A program made the translations under genes and the position numbers. This document shows positions 1-5,963 of a stretch of 8,104 bases of DNA, piece after piece (the first letter of the stretch is position 1; every line of letters begins with the position of its first letter). The stretch is from Phocaeicola sp. Lineage in GTDB: Bacteria; Bacteroidota; Bacteroidia; Bacteroidales; Bacteroidaceae. The notes below the pieces were generated by a model. That model was not told the DNA's origin, searched no databases, and saw nothing but the letters and a program-made list of their open reading frames with translations. The stretch is taken from positions 1 through 8,104 of the forward strand of contig JAHHQU010000083.1 of assembly GCA_020026225.1 (NCBI GenBank), read 5' to 3'.

Positions 1-265
1 AGGAATGGTGTAATGGGGTGAATTGTCTTCTTTTTTAGGCAGTCACGCGCCTTGCCACAAGCGAGGTGTGCTCCGAGCCCATTTCGGTACACATCCTACG
101 GTCCTAAACCCGACTCGGGTGTGTAGTATCAGTTTTTCTCTGCTTGTGTGTTTGTGCAGAAACAGAGAAAACCAATCCGAGTAAAGAACGCTTTTGCCGA
201 GCCCTGCTTTCCCGAAATGAGGAGCGCATGGTCAGAGGAGGAAGCAATTGAGTTCCGGAACCGGC

Positions 266-295
266 TTGTGCTGCGCCGGCAAACAGCAGTACAAT
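266..295 (+). promoter_or_regulatory. Weak candidate sigma-A promoter before the giant gene
   Basis: TTGTGC (266-271) and TACAAT (290-295) are separated by 18 bases. The -10 box matches the consensus at five of six positions, but the -35 box matches only at TTG. The -35 box sits in the loop of the CCGGC/GCCGG hairpin. If used, it would give a 5' UTR of about 40 bases and leave most of the structured region untranscribed. This is a guess from consensus similarity only. Confidence 0.2.
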
Positions 296-301
296 GTATA
301 A

Positions 302-316
302 CACCGCGTTGCGGTG
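302..316 (+). promoter_or_regulatory. Stem-loop just upstream of the ribosome binding site
   Basis: CACCGC GTT GCGGTG forms a perfect 6-bp GC-rich stem with a 3-base loop. It ends 10 bases before the AAAGGA ribosome binding site (327-332) of the giant CDS. No T-run follows, so it is not an intrinsic terminator. A 5' mRNA-stabilising hairpin or a translation-modulating element is plausible. Confidence 0.45.
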
Positions 317-326
317 CATATAAAAG

Positions 327-332
327 AAAGGA
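327..332 (+). promoter_or_regulatory. Ribosome binding site of the giant dockerin protein
   Basis: AAAGGA lies 12 bases before the ATG at 345. It is a weak and rather distant Shine-Dalgarno sequence, but the start is fixed by the canonical signal peptide that follows. A stronger AGGAGGA at 236-242 has no ATG or GTG at proper spacing. Confidence 0.5.
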
Positions 333-344
333 TGAAACACAAAC

Positions 345-3300
345 ATGAAAAAATCGACAAAATTGTTGAGTGTTCTCTTAGCAGTCTTGATGGTTTTCTC
401 AAGCATTTCCGTGTTGGCTTTTGCTGCTCCTGTAAAGTATAAGAGCGTAGCTGATCTTAAAGCTATGAACAACAATGCAGGCGCATACAGCGAATATGGT
501 CAGGCAACCAGAATTCCGACAGACGCTCGCGTTTCCATTTTAATGGACTTTATTGATGATACCTTAGAGCCCTTAAACATTTATCCTGGTACAGTTGTAG
601 ACGTTGCAGGTGTTACTGTAACGGTTGACCTTCGTAACATCGATGGCATTTGCTCTACCTTGGATACTGTTAAGTCCGCCTTAACTGGTTTTGCAGGTAC
701 TCTTGCTAAACCTATGCTTGGTATTGTAGGTCACTTGAGAGCTAAGGCATGGCCGGATGGTATGCGTCGTGCGAAGGTAGATCCGCAGACCAAGATTTTC
801 TGGGCACTTGCTAACTTTATTAGCCACCCGAGCAACAAAGATGTTATCATGGGCATTCTCAGAACAGGTAAGATTGACCTCGGTGTAGCTTCTTCTGCTG
901 TAGCAGGTGTAGATCTCTCTATGATTGCTGACCTTCCGGGCCTTATTAAGGGCATGGCTTTCCCGCTTCTTGCAAGATGGGATGATGATGCCACTAGAAT
1001 GAAGACTTTACAGAACACTGCCGGAAATGCCGGCGTTGAATCTGTCCTCAAGATGTATATTGAGGGTATGATTACTAAAAACGTTAGCATCACCAACTAC
1101 AACGAAGATGTAGCAACAGGCAAAGCCAGCCATTCTACACTTCCCGTTGTAAAGGCTGTTCCCACTACTATGACAACTCGTTGTCTCTTCGTAGCAAACG
1201 GCACTGGCGCTGACAAAACCTTTACCAGATATCATTGGGAATTCAACAAACCGAACAGCAACGATTTTACTGGTAAATATGTAGCTGAAAACAGACCGGA
1301 AGACATTTATTATGCTGTTCTTGAAGGCGACCACTATCGCTTCACAAGATTTACAAACGGCGATAAGGTTAACGGCAAGCAGTTGGATAACCTTGTTTGG
1401 TATGCAGACAATACTCCTGCACTCCATACAATGAACAACAAGAATGCCAACGGTATTCCGTCTTTAATCGAGGGCATTACCCCGGCGGACTTCGATGTTT
1501 CTAAGAAATCTGCTGCAGAGCTCCTCTATTTCTTCTTACCCTATATCTATAGAGATATGGCTCCGATCGCAGCCAACGGTTCCCTTAAAAAGGAAATGGC
1601 ATGGCTCTTTGGTGCTCGTTTCAACTATATCGGTGAAAGAAACAGCACTCAGCTTGCAGAAGCTATCAAGGGTGTTGCTAACGAAGGCAACTTCTTCACC
1701 AAAGATGCTGAAGTTTATATTTGGGATTACTCCGATTACGCCGTAATCAATGGCGAACACTATTGGAGATTTAAGGATGGCTACTATAAAGCAGACCTCT
1801 CCGGTATTAACCCCTTCTTCAACATAATCGACTGGAGCTACAGAGTTCCAGTAGACTTTATCGACAAGTATGTAGCACAGATGAAGAAGGACAACAACCT
1901 TCTTGGCCAGCTTAACGACATGCTTGCAGATGTCGCTGCAATGGTTCTTGTTGGTAAGCAGGGTGCAAAAGATACTTATGTTCTTCCGACTTCTGAAGCT
2001 GGAAAGACTGTTACAGTTACTTGGCAGAGAGGCGACAATACAAAGCTTCTTGACAACATTCAGAACTTTGCACAGGGTATCGTTAAGGTTAGCCCCGAAT
2101 CCATCTTGGGCACTAACTATGATTTGGATGACAGATACTACGACATGATCATGAACGAGGGCACAACCCCCGCAGACAGACAGGAAATCCTGACTGGTCT
2201 GGCTTGCACCTTAGTTAAGATGCTTATGCCGCAGATGGTTCTTCCGACCGGTGATACCTTCAAGGCTGCAAACAAGGGCACCCAAGTTGGTGCTATCTTC
2301 GCAGCAGTTCTTCGTGAAGTTGCAACTCAGTTCCTTCCGAGCGTAAACTATGACGCTCTTATCTATGCTGGTAAAGACGGCTATGATACCAAGACATTCC
2401 TTTCTGGTAAGGACAATGCTTACTGGTTGGATGTTTGTGCAACCATTGGTACCGATATCGGTATCTCTTACCTTATGAATCTTGCAGATATGGGCCCGGC
2501 TTCCCAGATTGCAAGCGCTATGAAGTTCAGCGAAAAGAAGACCTACACAAATGCTGACCTTATGAACGGCAGTGTAAAGACATGGGAATCCAGACTTGAC
2601 TATCTTATCGACTGGGCTTTAGATCCCTCTTTAACCTATGGTTGGAAGTTCGGCGCAGTAGTCACCGGCGTTGCTGGCGATATTACTAAGGCTGAGGATC
2701 CGTGGGCAAAAGCACAGAAGTTACTCGACACCTATTTGGATCCGGTTTTAGATCTCTTCCATATTGAAAAGAGAGACGCAAAGGACGCACAGTGGCTTAA
2801 GAACTTTGCAGTAAATGATCTTGTTCTTTCCGTTTTAAACGGCGACTTGACTCATATTCTTAACCTCTTTGCTATTCAGCCGAATAATGCGTTATTAAAG
2901 AGTGCTGCAGACGGCGGTATTCTTGCTCAGATCGTTCCGTTTGTAAAGGGCATTGTAAACCCGCTCTTTAAAAACCTTCTTGCTAACAACGACTTAATCG
3001 GCGCTAAAGTTACATCTTTAGACACCCTTGCAAATCAGGACAACATCTGCGACATTGTAGATATTGTTTTGGCACAGTTTAAGCATATGCTCGGCGGCAA
3101 CGCTGTCGGCGATGCAGAATGCACCGGTAATTCCGATAACGGCATTCTTGCTCCCTTAATGCCCCTTGTTAGCAGATTCGTCGGCTGGAAGATGTATGCA
3201 CAGGAGCTTCAAAGACCGTCTGTATATCTTTCAAACAGCGACGGCTTGAACTACGTTTGCACCGCAAGTGCATCCAACACAATTAAGGTTGCAAACAATG

Positions 3301-5636
3301 CTTCCGGTATGCTTTTAACACACAGAAATGGTGCAGATGACCAGAACTACGATATGATTCTTGACGCTGTAACCTGTGAAGGCTTAACAGATGGCGCACA
3401 GGTTGGCTCCGTAGCACTTCCGGCAAATAAGACGATTCATCCCGGTGAAAAAGCGGAATTGACTTATTCCAAGCCTGCTAGAGTTTCCGACCAGCCTCTC
3501 AAGATTACGCTGACCTACCACTTTATGTTTAAAGATGGTAAAACATTAAGCGACGAAAAGCAGACCGTTACATTCTACACCTTTATGTCTGAAAAGAAGA
3601 CAGATATAAACACAAAACAGGAACAGAAACACGGTGGTACCGGCGGTATAGTATCTGCTACTGTCAATCCGTCTCTTTCCAAGCTCGATGCAGCTTCCAT
3701 CCAGAACGCAATTAACAGCTTAACTGTTAGTATCGGTAATACAAATAAGAGCTTCGGTACTGGCGGTAACTCTTCTTATGGCAGCTTCGATGACAAGTAT
3801 ATTGTAAGCAACAACGACAACTATACCGGCACAGGTAAAGGTGAAATCATCGTTCTTCACCCTGCAAAGGCCGTAGCAGGCGCTGACTACAGCATCTTTA
3901 AATCTGGTGATTCCATTAACATCGGTAAAGTAACCGGTACAATCACTTATAGTAGAAAAACGTTTAATTTCACTCTTAATTTGAATAAACTTTGGCTTTA
4001 TGATACTGCTGCTTTGGAAGCTTTGTTCAACCGTTTTGCTAAATCAGATGTTCAGGCTTCCTACTTTGCAAATGCAGATGCTGAGTACAAGGCATTCCAG
4101 GATGCTATGCTGAATGCAGCAAAACTCTTGAAACAGCCGAAGATGGTGAGAACCTTCGCATCGGATTACTCTGTAGAAAACATTAAGGCAGTTACAGAAG
4201 CATTGCAGACAGCAGCAAAGAACCTCTTTGCAAAGAAGTCCAACGCAAACACCATCGGTGTTGTTGAAACAGCAATGGATACTTGCGAACCGGCAAATAA
4301 ACCGGAAGTAGATTATCAGGATTATGAGTTATTCGAATTCTTCAAATATCAGGGCGTAAGAGATCCTCTTAGAGCAAGAATCAACGAATACAAAGAACCC
4401 TTGGCAACTCTTCCCGATTATATTCCGAGCAACCCGAACCTTGACAAGGCTGTCATTGATGCAGCTGTTGCGGCAGATGCAAAATATGCAGAAGCAATTA
4501 AGCAGTCCCTCAAGGCTCGTACTCAAGAAGAACAGGATGCTCAGGATCTTGTTCATAGCAACTGGGAAAAGAATCAGCCTTCCTACACAACTCTTGAAAA
4601 CGAAGATGCAGCAAAGAGATTGACCTATTATCATGACCTTTGCGTTGCAAATCCGAGAGCAGTTGATTTAACCTTCCTTAAGGATGAAATCAGACTTGCT
4701 AAGCAGCTTCACAGCAATGCTGCAGATTATTCCGCACTTTCCTATAAGGCTTATACAGCAGCTTTAGCAGCAGCCGAAGCTGTAGTTGCAAAGGCTGACA
4801 AGGCTCTTCGCTCCGAAGCTTTCGCAGCAAAGTATGCGTTGATGAAGGCAGAAAACGCTCTTGTTAAGACCACCTACTTCCGCAATGGTGTTGAAGAACA
4901 CCTTTCCTGTGACGAAGCCGGCTACTATGACAACCTTAAGAATATGGTTGCACAGGCAAAAGCAATCTTTGACAATGCAGAACTCTACACTGCAAAGACC
5001 GCAGATGCTTGGGGTCAGCTCCTTACAGCACTTGGTTACACCGATGCTAACGGCGTTGTATTCTATCCGAATGCAGCAGAAGAATTCCTGAAGAACGATA
5101 GAATCTTCAGCAAGAACGAAGGCGCAAGAATCGATGCTCAGGTTCAGAACCTCAAGGCAGCTCTTGCAAACTTCGAATGCAAGGTTAAACTTGCTCCCAT
5201 GGAGAACACCACAACACAGGTTAGCTCCGATGGTAGCTACATCATTAACGGTATTAACCCGGCAAGCATTCTTAATGAAGAAGCCTTTAATAAGTACGTT
5301 AAGACCGTAGCTCCTCAGGGTGTTGCTGTTGATCGTGTATTGACTTCTGCTAAGGCTGGTTACTTTGGTACTGGCACAACAGCTGTCCTCAAAGTGAAAG
5401 ACAGCACTCTCGCAACTTACACCCTCGTTATCTACGGTGATGTAAACGGCGACGGCGCAGTTGACGCATTCGACGCAGCATTACTTGACCGTGCAATCAC
5501 AGACAGCTCCGTTCTTCGCGACAAAGCTGCTCTTGCAGGTGATGTTGTTGGTACTGACGGCAAATTCACCGTTCAAGACTATGCTGCAATCACCACTGCA
5601 GCTAAGGGCGGCGAAGCAATTAAACAGGTTCGCTAA
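345..5636 (+). CDS. Giant secreted dockerin protein with FIVAR-like helical modules (1763 aa)
   Basis: The start is the ATG followed by a classic Sec signal peptide: KKSTK, a hydrophobic core, then AFAA at about residues 25-28. Residues 29 to about 960 match no family I recognise. They alternate helical stretches with a twice-used motif, YAVLEGDHYRF (323-333) and YAVINGEHYWRF (465-476). Residues about 966-1093 look like an Ig-type beta domain, followed by a Gly/Ser-rich beta region to about 1220. Residues about 1221-1300 and 1441-1615 are Ala/Lys-rich helices of FIVAR type, for example YSALSYKAYTAALAAAEAVV. Residues 1616-1697 form a small beta domain ending TYTLVIYGDVNGDG. The dockerin is 1698-1763: its first calcium loop is intact (D1699, N1701, D1703, D1707, D1710) and its second is degenerate (D1733 with V1735 and T1737, one extra residue). 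No catalytic module, LPXTG or SLH domain is seen. It is probably a surface or assembly-bound structural or adhesive protein. Secretion and dockerin are firm; function is unknown. Confidence 0.93.
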   Translation: MKKSTKLLSVLLAVLMVFSSISVLAFAAPVKYKSVADLKAMNNNAGAYSEYGQATRIPTDARVSILMDFIDDTLEPLNIYPGTVVDVAGVTVTVDLRNIDGICSTLDTVKSALTGFAGTLAKPMLGIVGHLRAKAWPDGMRRAKVDPQTKIFWALANFISHPSNKDVIMGILRTGKIDLGVASSAVAGVDLSMIADLPGLIKGMAFPLLARWDDDATRMKTLQNTAGNAGVESVLKMYIEGMITKNVSITNYNEDVATGKASHSTLPVVKAVPTTMTTRCLFVANGTGADKTFTRYHWEFNKPNSNDFTGKYVAENRPEDIYYAVLEGDHYRFTRFTNGDKVNGKQLDNLVWYADNTPALHTMNNKNANGIPSLIEGITPADFDVSKKSAAELLYFFLPYIYRDMAPIAANGSLKKEMAWLFGARFNYIGERNSTQLAEAIKGVANEGNFFTKDAEVYIWDYSDYAVINGEHYWRFKDGYYKADLSGINPFFNIIDWSYRVPVDFIDKYVAQMKKDNNLLGQLNDMLADVAAMVLVGKQGAKDTYVLPTSEAGKTVTVTWQRGDNTKLLDNIQNFAQGIVKVSPESILGTNYDLDDRYYDMIMNEGTTPADRQEILTGLACTLVKMLMPQMVLPTGDTFKAANKGTQVGAIFAAVLREVATQFLPSVNYDALIYAGKDGYDTKTFLSGKDNAYWLDVCATIGTDIGISYLMNLADMGPASQIASAMKFSEKKTYTNADLMNGSVKTWESRLDYLIDWALDPSLTYGWKFGAVVTGVAGDITKAEDPWAKAQKLLDTYLDPVLDLFHIEKRDAKDAQWLKNFAVNDLVLSVLNGDLTHILNLFAIQPNNALLKSAADGGILAQIVPFVKGIVNPLFKNLLANNDLIGAKVTSLDTLANQDNICDIVDIVLAQFKHMLGGNAVGDAECTGNSDNGILAPLMPLVSRFVGWKMYAQELQRPSVYLSNSDGLNYVCTASASNTIKVANNASGMLLTHRNGADDQNYDMILDAVTCEGLTDGAQVGSVALPANKTIHPGEKAELTYSKPARVSDQPLKITLTYHFMFKDGKTLSDEKQTVTFYTFMSEKKTDINTKQEQKHGGTGGIVSATVNPSLSKLDAASIQNAINSLTVSIGNTNKSFGTGGNSSYGSFDDKYIVSNNDNYTGTGKGEIIVLHPAKAVAGADYSIFKSGDSINIGKVTGTITYSRKTFNFTLNLNKLWLYDTAALEALFNRFAKSDVQASYFANADAEYKAFQDAMLNAAKLLKQPKMVRTFASDYSVENIKAVTEALQTAAKNLFAKKSNANTIGVVETAMDTCEPANKPEVDYQDYELFEFFKYQGVRDPLRARINEYKEPLATLPDYIPSNPNLDKAVIDAAVAADAKYAEAIKQSLKARTQEEQDAQDLVHSNWEKNQPSYTTLENEDAAKRLTYYHDLCVANPRAVDLTFLKDEIRLAKQLHSNAADYSALSYKAYTAALAAAEAVVAKADKALRSEAFAAKYALMKAENALVKTTYFRNGVEEHLSCDEAGYYDNLKNMVAQAKAIFDNAELYTAKTADAWGQLLTALGYTDANGVVFYPNAAEEFLKNDRIFSKNEGARIDAQVQNLKAALANFECKVKLAPMENTTTQVSSDGSYIINGINPASILNEEAFNKYVKTVAPQGVAVDRVLTSAKAGYFGTGTTAVLKVKDSTLATYTLVIYGDVNGDGAVDAFDAALLDRAITDSSVLRDKAALAGDVVGTDGKFTVQDYAAITTAAKGGEAIKQVR

Positions 5637-5645
5637 TCCTGTTTA
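5621..5645 (+). terminator. Stem-loop overlapping the stop codon of the giant gene
   Basis: TAAACAGG (5621-5628) pairs perfectly with CCTGTTTA (5638-5645), an 8-bp stem. The 9-base loop contains the TAA stop codon (5634-5636). AAGAAATAG follows rather than a T-run, so it does not have the form of a normal intrinsic terminator. It may be an mRNA 3'-end or processing hairpin, or chance. Confidence 0.3.
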
Positions 5646-5661
5646 AAGAAATAGCAAAAAC

Positions 5662-5678
5662 GTGTACTTTAAGTACAC
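5662..5678 (+). promoter_or_regulatory. Near-perfect 17-bp palindrome, possible operator
   Basis: GTGTACT TTA AGTACAC has 7-base arms around a 3-base centre, 26 bases after the stop of the giant gene. No T-run follows, which argues against a terminator. The symmetry would suit a dimeric transcription factor controlling the downstream secreted-protein gene. It could also be a small RNA hairpin. No clear -35/-10 pair is adjacent. Confidence 0.35.
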
Positions 5679-5737
5679 AGGAAAAGATTATGTTATAGCT
5701 CCTTCTCCGGGGCTATGACGTGTAAGGATTCCAAACA

Positions 5738-5771
5738 GCGCAGGAGTCGCTCTTAAAAGCGGCTCTTGCGC
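5738..5771 (+). promoter_or_regulatory. Strong 14-bp hairpin inside the leader
   Basis: GCGCAGGAGTCGCT (5738-5751) pairs along its whole length with AGCGGCTCTTGCGC (5758-5771) around a CTTAAA loop, with two G-U wobbles. No T-run is found on either side in either orientation, so it is not a terminator. G-U pairs in an otherwise perfect stem point to selection as RNA rather than as a DNA palindrome. Confidence 0.55.
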
Positions 5772-5857
5772 CGAAGTGCATAAAAAGGTCGAAGAATAGA
5801 CAGGTGAATTTCCCTCCCCAGTGCCCACCACGCACGCTTGTAGAAAGATGGAGTGAT

Positions 5858-5903
5858 AGCCGTTTTTATACCTAAGGTATGGGAAAAGCAGATGGCTTTT
5901 TTT
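5858..5903 (+). terminator. Bulged intrinsic terminator upstream of the cohesin-dockerin gene
   Basis: AGCC (5858-5861) pairs with GGCT (5894-5897). GTTTTT (5862-5867) pairs with AAAAGC (5884-5889), one of the six being G-U. ATACC (5868-5872) pairs with GGTAT (5876-5880) around TAA. Bulges are GGG (5881-5883) and AGAT (5890-5893) on the 3' side. Seven T (5897-5903) follow. It lies 222 bases after the stop of the giant gene and 60 bases before the next ATG. It may end the giant-gene transcript, act as an attenuator for the next gene, or both. Confidence 0.5.
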
Positions 5904-5945
5904 GGACGTAACATGAAATGTAACGATAAGGAATCTAAAAGTAAA

Positions 5946-5951
5946 AGGAGG
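5946..5951 (+). promoter_or_regulatory. Ribosome binding site deciding the start of the cohesin-dockerin gene
   Basis: AGGAGG sits 12 bases before the ATG at 5964. The same frame is open upstream to a GTG at 5853, but that start would put 37 charged residues before the signal peptide and lies in the structured leader with no good Shine-Dalgarno. The ATG at 5964 is therefore chosen. Confidence 0.8.
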
Positions 5952-5963
5952 ATAGAATTTTTT

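Larger units (their letters stand above)
1..344 (+). other. Gene-free, structured leader region upstream of the giant dockerin protein
   Basis: No convincing gene lies here. The stretch holds several potential stem-loops on the + strand. A 10-bp hairpin with G-U pairs has arms 46-55 and 61-70 (loop CACAA). CCGA/TCGG pairs at 73-76/84-87. ACCCG/CGGGT pairs at 108-112/116-120, nested in CTAC/GTAG (96-99/123-126). TTTTCTCTG/CAGAGAAAA pairs at 134-142/163-171. CCGGC/GCCGG pairs at 261-265/275-279, and CACCGC/GCGGTG at 302-307/311-316. Long-range complements also exist: CATTTCGG (80-87) with CCGAAATG (212-219), and ACTCGG (113-118) with CCGAGT (177-182). The pattern fits a long 5' UTR or a separate structured RNA. 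I could not match it to a known riboswitch class, and the 5' limit is unknown. Confidence 0.45.
5695..5903 (+). promoter_or_regulatory. Candidate riboswitch-like or attenuator leader of the cohesin-dockerin gene
   Basis: Three elements stand out. (1) ATAGCTCC (5695-5702) pairs with GGGGCTAT (5709-5716). (2) A 14-bp hairpin at 5738-5751/5758-5771 has only two G-U pairs. (3) A terminator-like hairpin at 5858-5897 precedes seven T. The strand GGCTATGAC (5711-5719) can also pair with GTGATAGCC (5853-5861), nine positions with one mismatch. That helix would enclose 5720-5852 as a multibranched domain. Its 3' strand overlaps the 5' arm of the terminator, so the two are mutually exclusive, the usual antiterminator logic of riboswitches. 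I do not recognise a known ligand-binding consensus. The pairings are read directly; the switching is inferred. Confidence 0.4.

Noticed and set aside
40..130. Resemblance to a c-di-GMP-I riboswitch (GTCACGC near the start, GGTCCTAAACC further on)
   Set aside because: The conserved GGGCAAACC and GGGACGCAAAGCC parts are absent and the helices do not match, so the similarity is superficial.
93..137. Hairpin CTAC/GTAG enclosing ACCCG/CGGGT, followed by TTTTT, as a terminator
   Set aside because: Six bases separate the stem from the T-run, the stem is interrupted, and the T-run pairs better with the AGAAAA stretch at about 166-171.
236..301. AGGAGGA (236-242) followed by TTG at 248 and a 17-codon frame, a possible leader peptide
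   Set aside because: A TTG start so close to the Shine-Dalgarno is weak, the peptide has no run of regulatory codons, and the purine block may simply pair with TGCTTTCC nearby (204-213).
148..348. 66-codon open frame on + strand overlapping the ATG of the giant gene by ATGA
   Set aside because: It begins at a GTG without a Shine-Dalgarno, lies wholly in the stem-loop-rich leader, and its translation shows no signal, domain or plausible composition.
5902..5930. TTGGAC - 17 bases - GATAAG as a promoter for the cohesin-dockerin gene
   Set aside because: Both boxes match the consensus poorly, and the -35 lies in the terminator T-run. Spacing alone is not enough, although a promoter here would remove the attenuator interpretation.
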